51,097 nt of DNA, taken from the NCBI GenBank assembly GCA_002439875.1, contig DJQB01000030.1:102171-153267 (forward strand), given 5' to 3'. Source of the stretch: Bacteroidales bacterium UBA6397 (GTDB taxonomy: Bacteria; Bacteroidota; Bacteroidia; Bacteroidales; UBA932). Shown here one piece after another: positions 1 to 7,654 of this stretch. The translations under genes and the position numbers were made by a program. Positions within the stretch are counted from its first letter, which is position 1. Each line of letters begins with the position of its first letter. Below the pieces are notes generated by a model, which was not told where the DNA came from, did not search any database, and was given only the letters and a program-made list of their open reading frames with translations.

Positions 1-26
1 CACGGCTGTACCCTCCAGGCACCCAT

Positions 27-55
27 CGTGCGTCAAGGCCCCTTTTCCACGCACG
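27..55. repeat. Inverted repeat at the left edge
   Basis: CGTGCGT (27-33) and ACGCACG (49-55) can pair around a 15-nt loop that itself holds AAGG/CCTT. No coding frame is evident in 1-88. It may be the end of a structured RNA or terminator belonging to a gene outside the window; its role is unknown. Confidence 0.35.
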
Positions 56-88
56 GCACAACAGATTGCCAAATCAGTCAGAGCCTGA

Positions 89-120
89 TTTGTTAAACTT
101 AAGTAAATATTATAATTTTG
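89..120 (+). promoter_or_regulatory. Bacteroidetes-type promoter of the CobW-like gene
   Basis: TTTG (89-92) and TAATTTTG (113-120) lie 20 nt apart, matching the Bacteroidetes primary sigma-factor consensus. Transcription would start near 127, about 20 nt before the ATG. An inverted repeat, AAATCAG (71-77) with CTGATTT (85-91), overlaps the -33 element and could be an operator for a metal-responsive repressor or the remnant of an upstream terminator. Confidence 0.7.
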
Positions 121-147
121 CGGCTATAAGACAATAACAGCATAACC

Positions 148-1437
148 ATGACAATAACAGTGGAAAACAGGGAAATACCGGTGCTGCTCCTGACGGGATA
201 CCTCGGAAGCGGCAAGACAACTTTGGTCAACAGGATACTCTCCAACAAGAAGGGCATCAAGTTCGCGGTAATAGTCAACGACATCGGAGAAGTGAATATC
301 GACGCTGACCTTATCCAAAAAGGAGGCGTTGTCGGCACAACCGATGACAGCCTTGTCCCGCTCCAGAACGGCTGCATCTGCTGCACCCTGAAAATGGACT
401 TGGTGGCTCAGCTGAACGACCTCTGCCGCACCAACCGATTCGACTACATCGTCATCGAGGCCAGCGGAATATGCGAGCCGGCCCCTATCGCCCAGACCAT
501 CTGCTCCTTCCCGAAGCTTGTTCCTGAATATGCCCAATCGAATATTCCGAAACTTGACTGCATAGTCACAGTTGTGGATGCGCTTAGGATGCAGAGCGAG
601 TTCGCCTGCGGAGACGCTCTCAAGAAGGACAACCTGAAGGAGGATGACCTTGAGAACCTTGTTATCCAGCAGATTGAGTTCTGCAACATCGTGCTTCTGA
701 ACAAGGCCTCCGAGGTTAAGCCCGGGGAGCTCGGCAGGGTACGGAGCATAGTGAAGGCTCTTAACCCGAAGGTGACTATATTCGAGTGCGACTACGGCAA
801 CATCGATCTTGACAAGCTCTTGAACACCAAGATGTTCGACTTCGACAAGACAGCCACTTCCGCTGCATGGATCAACGCCATCGAAGGTGAAGGCAACGAA
901 CCGGATCACGATGACGACCATGACGATGAGGATCACGATCACCATGAAGGGCATCATGACGAGGATGGACACGACCATGATCATCACGATAAAGACGGGC
1001 ATGACCACCAAGAAGGGCACGGCCACGAACATCACCATCATCACGACCATGAGGGCGGTGAGGTCGAGGAATATAACATCGGTACTTTCGTCTACTATCG
1101 CCGTCAGCCGTTGGACATCAACAAGTTCGACTGGCTTGTCTCAAAGAAATGGCCGAAGAATATCATCCGTGCCAAGGGGTTGTGCTACTTCGCTGACGAA
1201 AAGGACAAGTGCTACCTCTTCGAGCAGTCCGGAGTGCAGAAATCCATCAAGGACGCGGGACTTTGGTTCGCGACCATGCCTGAGGATCAGCTTCAGGAGA
1301 TGATGCGCAGGGACAAGAACCTCCGCAAGGACTGGGATCCGGTCTATGGCGACCGCATGATCAAGATCGTCTTCATCGGCCAGAACCTTGACCGCAAACA
1401 GATCTCAGACCTGATGGATTCCTGCCTTGTGGAATAG
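148..1437 (+). CDS. CobW/P47K-family GTPase, probable zinc metallochaperone
   Basis: COG0523 family member of 429 aa; the family comprises G3E GTPases that deliver metal ions, often zinc, to client proteins. Visible features are a P-loop GYLGSGKTT (residues 17-25), the family metal-binding motif CICC near residue 76, a GTPase-type NKAS segment (LLNKAS), a strongly His/Asp-rich linker at about 252-300, and a C-terminal CobW_C domain starting with the VEEYNIGTFVYYRRQPL region. The length fits the family once the linker is counted. The ATG lies just behind a good promoter. The gene appears monocistronic, followed by a long structured intergenic region. Which metal and which client cannot be read from the sequence; zinc is inferred from the His-rich insert. 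Start and family are secure. Confidence 0.9.
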   Translation: MTITVENREIPVLLLTGYLGSGKTTLVNRILSNKKGIKFAVIVNDIGEVNIDADLIQKGGVVGTTDDSLVPLQNGCICCTLKMDLVAQLNDLCRTNRFDYIVIEASGICEPAPIAQTICSFPKLVPEYAQSNIPKLDCIVTVVDALRMQSEFACGDALKKDNLKEDDLENLVIQQIEFCNIVLLNKASEVKPGELGRVRSIVKALNPKVTIFECDYGNIDLDKLLNTKMFDFDKTATSAAWINAIEGEGNEPDHDDDHDDEDHDHHEGHHDEDGHDHDHHDKDGHDHQEGHGHEHHHHHDHEGGEVEEYNIGTFVYYRRQPLDINKFDWLVSKKWPKNIIRAKGLCYFADEKDKCYLFEQSGVQKSIKDAGLWFATMPEDQLQEMMRRDKNLRKDWDPVYGDRMIKIVFIGQNLDRKQISDLMDSCLVE

Positions 1438-1475
1438 TCTCCCGTTCATCGAATATCTGAACAAAGTCGCTTTAG

Positions 1476-1551
1476 GGCGAACGCGAAAAAAAAGAAAATT
1501 CCAAATTTTGCACGTTACCAAAATTTGGAATTTTATTTTTTCGCTATCGCC
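1476..1551. repeat. Long AT-rich hairpin, copy 1 (CACGTTAC loop)
   Basis: The outer arms are GGCG (1476-1479) and CGCC (1548-1551). Inside them, GCG plus an A-run pairs with a T-run plus CGC, and AAAATTCCAAATTTT pairs with AAAATTTGGAATTTT across a loop containing CACGTTAC. The overall plan and the loop sequence recur at 34563-34631. This suggests a dispersed palindromic element rather than a simple terminator. Confidence 0.7.
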
Positions 1552-1671
1552 AGTGAACGTTATCGTCACGTAAATGAAGCCTAACAAAAGATGGTGAAAA
1601 AAGATAAATTATTTCGCAAGTAAGCGCTCGACGACACCATCGGGAGACGAAAAGCGCGGAAAACGTTTCCT

Positions 1672-1692
1672 AAGAGTGTACGATACACTCTT
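1672..1692. repeat. Perfect short hairpin
   Basis: AAGAGTGTA (1672-1680) and TACACTCTT (1684-1692) form a 9-bp stem with a CGA loop. There is no U-tract on either side. It may be a processing or pausing hairpin between the two convergent genes. Confidence 0.5.
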
Positions 1693-1761
1693 GAGAATCA
1701 AAAGAGGTCAAAAGTGCTGCCGATTGAATCAGGTGCAAGTCAAAAAGCATAATCCCGAAAA

Positions 1762-1850
1762 ACTTTGTCCGTAGGAAAGGGCTTTCACCGGACAAAAGCA
1801 ATAATAAAGGTACTTTGTCCGGCCATACGCCCTTTCACCGGACAAAAGCA
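1762..1850. repeat. Two tandem 39-bp hairpin repeats, 50-bp period
   Basis: 1762-1800 and 1812-1850 share the ends ACTTTGTCCG and TTTCACCGGACAAAAGCA, while the middle differs. Within each copy TTTGTCCG pairs with CGGACAAA (1764-1771 with 1789-1796; 1814-1821 with 1839-1846). The outer parts are conserved and the loop is not, as expected if the stem is what matters. The second copy ends 16 bp from the stop codon of the minus-strand regulator gene, so it would lie in that gene's 3' untranslated region. Confidence 0.65.
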
Positions 1851-1865
1851 GCCAAACTCATCTGA

Positions 1866-2804
1866 TTACCGGGCGGAAAGGCGGGAACGGAGCCAGATTC
1901 CGAGATTGGTGTCGTGCTCGGTGAGACCCAACTTGCGACGGATGTCACTGCTGATGATGTAGTTGCGCTTCTTCTTAAGATAATTGCCGACATCCTTGCC
2001 TTTGAGTCCGAGGACATAGAGGCAGCAATAGCCGATCTCCCAATCCGTCAGGCCGTGGAACTTCAACTCGGCCACGAACCCAGGGTGGCTGTCACGGAAA
2101 AGAACCATAGTGGAACGCAGGAAATCATCCTGATCGGAGACAAGGCGGTCAAGTTCTGCCTCGGCTGTCTTGTCAAAGGAGCAGTCCGAGGAGAGTCTGG
2201 AGGCGAGGAACTTGTCCAGAACCGACATTCTCTCACGGATTATGGCCATCGCCTCATCGTCCGGTTTCCGCTTCAATTCATTATGCGTCTTTCTGAACAG
2301 ACGCACAATTACAATCAAAACGGCAACCACAAAAACCACCAACAGGCACAGAAGCCAGATGGACTTCCCTCGGTCAATGATCGCCTGCTTGTCGGTGTAA
2401 CGCTCCTCGATCATCTTCTGCTGTTGAAGGGCGAGAGTGTCCTTGTGGACGGAAGCCGCGTTCTGATCGATTATATTCTTATAATACAAAGCCTTTTCCT
2501 TCATCTCCTCGTCTCCCGAAGAGGAATAATAGTCCACGGCGATGTTGATTATGCTGTCGGAGGTGATCTCCATTCCGACTTTTTCCAAAGCGATAGTGTA
2601 AAGCAGGGCATGGCGGGCGCGAAGTTCCTTGGTGCCCAGCAGACTTCTGTCCAAAGAATCAAGCGCGACGAATGCGCTGTCAGGCTGGGTTTCCAACTTG
2701 GCCTCGATCTCATCCAGAAACTGTTCCGCTGTCCTGAACGAATGAGCGCAGGAAGCGAAGCAAAAGGAAAGAATGGCAATGAATATGACAGTTCTCTGTT
2801 TCAT
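1866..2804 (-). CDS. Membrane-anchored TPR-like regulator with C-terminal helix-turn-helix
   Basis: Start chosen at the internal ATG at 2804, because MKQRTVIFIAILSFCFASCAH is a lipoprotein or signal-like N-terminus; an upstream ATG at 2819 would add only five residues. The order is signal/lipobox, a helical TPR-like region (about 25-145), a single membrane helix in the WLLCLLVVFVVAVLIVIV segment, then a cytoplasmic coil and a C-terminal region (LTDWEIGYCCLYVLGLKGKDV, then RRKLGL) that resembles the LuxR-type helix-turn-helix seen in a common Bacteroidetes regulator family. Such proteins are thought to sense periplasmic signals and act on DNA, but no specific target is known. It is divergent from the TonB-dependent receptor at 3030, which makes that gene a candidate target (inference). 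Confidence 0.75.
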   Translation of the reverse strand: MKQRTVIFIAILSFCFASCAHSFRTAEQFLDEIEAKLETQPDSAFVALDSLDRSLLGTKELRARHALLYTIALEKVGMEITSDSIINIAVDYYSSSGDEEMKEKALYYKNIIDQNAASVHKDTLALQQQKMIEERYTDKQAIIDRGKSIWLLCLLVVFVVAVLIVIVRLFRKTHNELKRKPDDEAMAIIRERMSVLDKFLASRLSSDCSFDKTAEAELDRLVSDQDDFLRSTMVLFRDSHPGFVAELKFHGLTDWEIGYCCLYVLGLKGKDVGNYLKKKRNYIISSDIRRKLGLTEHDTNLGIWLRSRLSAR

Positions 2805-2981
2805 CCGGCATAAAGTCACTCACGATATGTTCAAATCCGTGGCGAATCATCATTAACGCTTACTAAATTAGCAAAAAAAAAACTGCAATGTAAGACTATG
2901 TGAAAGCACAAACAGCGAGAAAATTCTCCAACACATTATTTTTCAATAAATTACAATAGAAGAAAAATCTAAAGAAAACTC

Positions 2982-3010
2982 TTGTGTAAAACTATTTTGA
3001 GATAATTTTG
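2982..3010 (+). promoter_or_regulatory. Promoter of the TonB-dependent receptor gene
   Basis: TTG (2982-2984) and TAATTTTG (3003-3010) are 18 nt apart, slightly tight for the Bacteroidetes consensus. The predicted leader is only about 13-15 nt and shows no Shine-Dalgarno sequence. The remaining AT-rich sequence from 2805 to 2981 contains no gene and must also hold the promoter of the divergent regulator; I see no consensus match for that one. Confidence 0.6.
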
Positions 3011-3029
3011 CCGGCAAAGATTATATACC

Positions 3030-5315
3030 ATGAGTCATAAAAGGACATATTCAGTATTGGGAGTTCTCGCTGTTTGCATTCAGGCAGCTGGCTTTAGTCC
3101 GGTCACTTCAGCGGTTGGTGAGCTTTGTCGAACCACAAGCTCAGTGAGCGGGACGGAGGGGCCTGCGACCGAATATATTGTAGAAGTTCCGTCCTCTTTG
3201 GTCACTTCGGCAAGGGTCACTTCAGCGGTTGGTGAGCTTTGTCGAACCACAAGCTCAGTGACCGGGCAGATTGACACTCTGAAGACAGCGATAGCGACAG
3301 AGCGGACGGACACCCTGAAAGCAGCGGTGTTCACGGGGAGAAGCGTCAAGCATTTCAGCGACCATCAGAAATTCTACCTGAGCAACGAGGACAGAAACGC
3401 CCACGCAACCGCTTTGGAGACATTGAAACTGATACCGGGCATTATGGTCAGGGACGATGAAGTCACTCTGGTGAACGGGAAAGGCCTGACTATCCTGTTG
3501 AACGGACTTCCGACAACAAGTGCTTCCCTGTCGCTTCTCACCCCGGCGGACATCAAAAGCATCGACTTCTACCAGAACGCCCCGGCAAGATATTCATTCG
3601 CGGGCAGCGGCTCTTTGGTAAACATCATCACCCGAAGGCCCGGAATCGGCGGCAGCCTGATGCTGAACCTCAAGGAAGCGGTCACAACTCCTTGGGGCAA
3701 CAACGCTGCCTCGTACCGCCAAGTCCTGAAAAACACGATGCTCGGCATTGAATATTCCGGGAAACCGAGCAAAAGCGGAGGCTACGGCATCGATGAATTT
3801 CTTGAATATGAAGCCGGAGGCAACCGATACACCAAGGAGAAAACAAGTTTGGACACTGATTTCACCCGCAACCAACATTACGCCTCGCTCGACATTGTCA
3901 GGATGAAAGACGAGAAGAGCGCCTTGAAAGCGCAATTATCCATAGGGTACGAGAAAAAGGACTGGCCGGTCCGCCAAAGCGTCATCAAAAAAGTGACAGA
4001 CATTGAATCCGGAGAAAACACAATTTCGGAAGTAATTGACAGCAAAGACGTTTGGTCAGAATATCTCTCCCCTTCACTCGACATCTACTGGAACCGCAAA
4101 CTCTCCGACAAACACGAACTGTCGGTAAATTTCGTAGCCACCGTCTACGACACAAAAAGCCGCAAGGGGTTTCATGAATATGACGGAGCGACTCCTCTGA
4201 TTTCTTCTGTAAGCCTGACAGACGGGCGGAAATATTCCGGTATCTTCGAGGCTGTTGATGACTGGAGAATCTCTGAAAAGCACAAGCTCAGCTTCGGCCT
4301 CCGCTCAATGGCCAACTATTCCGACCAAAGCAGCAGGAACGGGGATATTCAAGTTCAGTCAGAAATCAACACTTGTCTGAACAGGCTATGGGGTGAATAT
4401 TCAGGAAACCTTGGAGGCTTCAGCTATTCGCTCGGTGCTGCGGTAGAGCATTACGGCTACGGCACCAATGAATCCTCAAGGAAAGATTGTCTCTACCTCC
4501 GTCCGCTCGTTCAGCTGAACTACACATTCAACGACCATTCCTCGATGTACCTTAATTATTCAAGCTCGGTGGAGACCCCGAAAATCGGATGGCTGGGCAC
4601 GGCCTCCTACCTTAGGGATGACAAATGGCTTTCGACAAGCAACAGCGAACTCGAAAGCTACACGACCAGAAGCGCGATGATCGGTTATACATTTAATAAC
4701 TCTTGGCTGTACATCGATCCGTACGTTTACGTTTACCACAACGGCAATCAGATTATTCCGTTGTTCAGCCAAGAGGACGGGTATTTTGTGGAAAGAAAAG
4801 AACATTCAGGGAGCATGCTGGCGGTGATGGCCGCTCTCGGAAGCAGGATCAAACCTTTCAGGAATATTCCTCTCTCGCTCACCATCTATGCCATGTACAA
4901 TGACCAGAGATTGACGGGAGGAAAGGCGGACAGATCTGTCAAAAGCCTTGGCGGCATGGCCATGCTGAGATATTCAGGGAAGAAATGGATCGCTGAGGCA
5001 ATGTACAACCAACCTTTCAGAGCCATCAGTGACCTCGGCATCGACAAAGGCGAGAACTATGGCTACTTTGAGTTCGCGCGCAGGATCGGGAAGAACCTCC
5101 GCATCGGTGCCGGAATGCGATACCCGTTCTACGACTGGAAAGTCAGCGAGGAAACCGCATCAGGCTCTCCGCTGACCATGAAAAACACAAGCAGGATGAC
5201 CAGTCAGAAAAACACGATCATCCTTACTTGTGTCTATAATTTCTCCTACGGAAAGAAAGCCCGCACTGTCAACAAGAAGGTCAACAACTCCGACAGCGAC
5301 TCCGGGCTATTCTAA
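3030..5315 (+). CDS. TonB-dependent receptor / outer-membrane beta-barrel protein with REP-encoded N-terminal extension
   Basis: The protein has 761 aa. A signal peptide (about 1-22) is followed by a low-complexity stretch and then a TonB-receptor plug: LETLKLIPGIMVRDDEVTLVNGK near 125-150, a GLTILLNGLPT segment, and ending in GSLVNIITRR. The rest is a long outer-membrane barrel of the OMP_b-brl_3 type. The family usually has a carboxypeptidase-D-like domain between signal and plug. Here that place is taken by about 90 residues that include two copies of TSAVGELCRTTSSV, each encoded by a 47-bp palindromic DNA repeat. The substrate is unknown. Its stop codon lies two bases from the stop codon of the convergent rhamnosidase gene, so there is no room for a terminator. 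Confidence 0.85.
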   Translation: MSHKRTYSVLGVLAVCIQAAGFSPVTSAVGELCRTTSSVSGTEGPATEYIVEVPSSLVTSARVTSAVGELCRTTSSVTGQIDTLKTAIATERTDTLKAAVFTGRSVKHFSDHQKFYLSNEDRNAHATALETLKLIPGIMVRDDEVTLVNGKGLTILLNGLPTTSASLSLLTPADIKSIDFYQNAPARYSFAGSGSLVNIITRRPGIGGSLMLNLKEAVTTPWGNNAASYRQVLKNTMLGIEYSGKPSKSGGYGIDEFLEYEAGGNRYTKEKTSLDTDFTRNQHYASLDIVRMKDEKSALKAQLSIGYEKKDWPVRQSVIKKVTDIESGENTISEVIDSKDVWSEYLSPSLDIYWNRKLSDKHELSVNFVATVYDTKSRKGFHEYDGATPLISSVSLTDGRKYSGIFEAVDDWRISEKHKLSFGLRSMANYSDQSSRNGDIQVQSEINTCLNRLWGEYSGNLGGFSYSLGAAVEHYGYGTNESSRKDCLYLRPLVQLNYTFNDHSSMYLNYSSSVETPKIGWLGTASYLRDDKWLSTSNSELESYTTRSAMIGYTFNNSWLYIDPYVYVYHNGNQIIPLFSQEDGYFVERKEHSGSMLAVMAALGSRIKPFRNIPLSLTIYAMYNDQRLTGGKADRSVKSLGGMAMLRYSGKKWIAEAMYNQPFRAISDLGIDKGENYGYFEFARRIGKNLRIGAGMRYPFYDWKVSEETASGSPLTMKNTSRMTSQKNTIILTCVYNFSYGKKARTVNKKVNNSDSDSGLF
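3101..3147 (+). repeat. REP-like palindrome inside coding sequence, copy 1
   Basis: This 47-bp sequence is identical to 3215-3261, in the same orientation and reading frame (offset 114 bp, 38 codons). Within it GAGCTT and AAGCTC can pair around TGTCGAACCAC. It resembles the widespread bacterial palindromes built on TTCGACAAGCTCA. It encodes TSAVGELCRTTSSV near residues 25-38. Confidence 0.75.
3215..3261 (+). repeat. REP-like palindrome inside coding sequence, copy 2
   Basis: This is identical to copy 1 over 47 bp. Its two extra following bases complete an outer inverted repeat, GGTCACT (3215-3221) with AGTGACC (3257-3263). A further fragment, GGTCACTTC, sits at 3200-3208, suggesting that more than one insertion or duplication occurred here. 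Confidence 0.75.
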
Positions 5316-5317
5316 GC

Positions 5318-7636
5318 CTACTCCAGTTCCGTCACGAAACGGTGCTTGCCAGGGGCGAGGGTTTTGGTCTCGCGGGAGCTGTCGGGACCTGGGACGAGGG
5401 CGGTGGCGGTGGTGCCGGCCGGAATCTCGACGGTCCACTCGAACCTGGAGCCGTTGCGCTTCCAGTTGCTGACAATCTTGCCGTAAGGGGAATCGTACGA
5501 GCAGTTCACCCAGTCAAGGCCTTCGATCGGGTAAGGCTTCAGTTCGATTGACTTGTAGCCAGGCTCAGCGGGACGGATGCCGCCAAGATATTCATAGTAC
5601 CAGGTCACAAGGTCGCCAAGGAGCATCACGTGGTTGCCGGAGTTCATCGCTGGGTCAGCGGTGTTGCCGTTCCAAAGCTCCCAGATCGTGGTCGCACCGT
5701 TCTTCGCCATGTACCCCCAGCTTGGATAAGTCTCGTTGCTGGCGATCTTCAAGGCAAGATCCGGTCTGCCGAACTCGGTCAGGGTGCGCATCAGGACCAT
5801 CATGCCGACAACTCCGCAGCTGACGTGGCCGTCACAGTCCACCTCTGTCTTGCGCACGATGTGGTCGAACACATCCCCCTCACGTCCCGCCGGGACCATA
5901 CCGAAATAGAGCGGGAGAAGGTTGGCGGTCACGGTGTTGTTGCCGTAGAAACCTTCCTTCGCATCGAAATACTTGGCGTTGAACGCCTCACGGGCCGCGT
6001 CAGCATATTCATTGAAAATCTTCGCGTCCTCCGGATGCCCGGCTATCGGAGCGAACTCAACCATCTTGTGAAGGAGGAAGTAATAGAACGGAGTGGCGAT
6101 GAGCGGCGCGGCTGTCTTTCTTGCGGGGTCCTTGGAATGGATCAGATCCAGAGACTCAGGCGGCATGCACCAGTCCCCGTAGGTGTCCTTGATCATGACG
6201 CCGTCCTTGAGGTACTTGGACCTCATATATTCAAGCCACTTCTTCATCGCGCCGTAGTGGTCCTTGATAGACTGGTCATCCCCGAAGCGGCGATATACCA
6301 TGTCCGCGCCGGTGAAGAAAGCACCCGGCCAAGTGAAATTGTCCTGATAGAGAGTCCAGTAGCGAGGGCAGACATCGGAGATGCGGCCCAACTTGTCCTG
6401 CCCGTCGTGGATGTCAGTCAACCACTTGGAATAAAGGGCGTGGTTGTTGAATATGTAGGATTCGCCGTAGCATCCCATCGTTCGGTCGCCAAGCCAGCCA
6501 AGCCTCTCGTCCCTCTGCGGACAATCGGTCGGCATGCCGCGATAGTTGCCCCTGATTCCCCAGAAAGCGTTGTGATAGATCTGGTTGAGGACAGCGTTGG
6601 ATGTCTCGAAATGACCTGTCACGGCCATCTTGTCGTACATCACCTGTCCCTCGAAATCGCCGAGTTTCGGCTCCTTCTTAAGGCCTTTGATCTCAACGAA
6701 ACGGAAACCGTGATAGACATATTCAGGATGCCAGACAACCGGTTTGCTGTCCTTTGCGATGTAGGTGTCCAGGACCTTGGCCGTACGCAGGTTGGCAAGG
6801 TAAAGGGTGCCGTCAGGGTTCAAAATCTCAGCGAATTTCATCGTGAGGGTGTCGCCCCTTTGTAGCCCTTTGGCCTTGATCTGAAGACGGCCTACCATGT
6901 TCTGCCCCATGTCCAGGATGTAGCCGTGGTCGGTCTTGGTGACGGAGACAGGCTTGACGATGTCCATCACGGCGATGTTTGGGTTCGGCTGGAGGACGAG
7001 TTTACCACCCGGAGCGCTCATCAAAGAAGCGTCCGTCCAAGCGGAATCGTCATAGCCTACCTTGGTCCAACCGGTCAGTTCCTTGCGGGCGTCGTAGGTT
7101 TCTCCGTCAAACTCGTTGTTGGCGCGGATCGGACCCTCGCAGGTAATCTTCCAGCTCTCGTCACTGACCACGGTCTCTGTACGGCCATCAGTGTACACAA
7201 TGTCCAACTGGCACCAAAGCCTCGGAACTCCGAAGCCCTTCATACCCGGTTCCCTCATCGTGGTGTAACGTCCGCATCCAAGGCTCACGGCAAGGGCATT
7301 CTGTCCTTTCCTAAGAGCCTTTCTGACATCGAACTCATTGAAATACACCCTTGTCCTGTACTCGGAGACAGTCGGGGAAAGCTCCTGGTCACGGGTGATA
7401 TATTCCCCGTTGATCCATGCGTCATAGACTCCAAGGCCGCTGATGCGGAGTGTCGCTTCCTTCACCTTGCCGTCCAGAGTCACCTCCTTTCGAAGGTAGC
7501 GCGCAGGAAGGACAGTGTTGCCCTTGAGAACATCACCCTTGTACTCACAGCCGATCCACTTGCCGTCATATTCAGCGGCGAAGACAGACAGTGCGGTGGC
7601 AAGAGCCGCGAAGGCAGTCATAATTCTTTTAATCAT
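5318..7636 (-). CDS. Glycoside hydrolase family 78 alpha-L-rhamnosidase
   Basis: Hydrolyses terminal alpha-L-rhamnose from plant or microbial glycans. The 772-aa protein starts with a secretion signal (MIKRIMTAFAALATALSVFA), then N-terminal beta domains with RYLRKEVTLDG and LRISGLGVYDAWING, typical of the GH78 accessory domains. An (alpha/alpha)6 catalytic domain follows, containing PTDCPQRDERLGWLGD, whose acidic residues belong to the catalytic region, and TTIWELWNG, whose Glu is the expected second carboxylate. A C-terminal beta domain closes the protein. It is last in an operon with the 5'-nucleotidase (18 nt upstream) and an outer-membrane protein. The signal suggests periplasmic or surface location; no lipobox is visible. 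Family assignment is secure, exact substrate unknown. Confidence 0.92.
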   Translation of the reverse strand: MIKRIMTAFAALATALSVFAAEYDGKWIGCEYKGDVLKGNTVLPARYLRKEVTLDGKVKEATLRISGLGVYDAWINGEYITRDQELSPTVSEYRTRVYFNEFDVRKALRKGQNALAVSLGCGRYTTMREPGMKGFGVPRLWCQLDIVYTDGRTETVVSDESWKITCEGPIRANNEFDGETYDARKELTGWTKVGYDDSAWTDASLMSAPGGKLVLQPNPNIAVMDIVKPVSVTKTDHGYILDMGQNMVGRLQIKAKGLQRGDTLTMKFAEILNPDGTLYLANLRTAKVLDTYIAKDSKPVVWHPEYVYHGFRFVEIKGLKKEPKLGDFEGQVMYDKMAVTGHFETSNAVLNQIYHNAFWGIRGNYRGMPTDCPQRDERLGWLGDRTMGCYGESYIFNNHALYSKWLTDIHDGQDKLGRISDVCPRYWTLYQDNFTWPGAFFTGADMVYRRFGDDQSIKDHYGAMKKWLEYMRSKYLKDGVMIKDTYGDWCMPPESLDLIHSKDPARKTAAPLIATPFYYFLLHKMVEFAPIAGHPEDAKIFNEYADAAREAFNAKYFDAKEGFYGNNTVTANLLPLYFGMVPAGREGDVFDHIVRKTEVDCDGHVSCGVVGMMVLMRTLTEFGRPDLALKIASNETYPSWGYMAKNGATTIWELWNGNTADPAMNSGNHVMLLGDLVTWYYEYLGGIRPAEPGYKSIELKPYPIEGLDWVNCSYDSPYGKIVSNWKRNGSRFEWTVEIPAGTTATALVPGPDSSRETKTLAPGKHRFVTELE

Positions 7637-7654
7637 TTTTTGAATATTTTAGTG

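Larger units (their letters stand above)
1438..1865. other. Gene-free intergenic region with several hairpins
   Basis: This stretch separates two convergent genes and holds no convincing coding frame. It contains three structured items listed separately: a long AT-rich hairpin (1476-1551), a short perfect hairpin (1672-1692) and two tandem 39-bp repeats (1762-1850). Any of these could end transcription from either side, though none has a clean U-tract of the classical kind. Confidence 0.6.

Noticed and set aside
124..1050. Long open frame on the minus strand of the CobW-type gene
   Set aside because: It is the complement of the coding frame, opens through the His/Asp-rich repeat and shows no family motif; the plus-strand gene has a promoter and conserved motifs.
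1762..1850. CRISPR array
   Set aside because: Only two repeats, the repeat ends pair with each other across a variable centre, and there are no cas genes nearby.
1914..2813. 300-codon plus-strand frame opposite the regulator gene
   Set aside because: No signal, no domain, and the minus-strand gene has a lipobox, membrane helix and helix-turn-helix; the frame is a shadow.
5630..6865. 411-codon plus-strand frame opposite the rhamnosidase
   Set aside because: Shadow of the GC-rich GH78 gene, which has all catalytic motifs on the minus strand.
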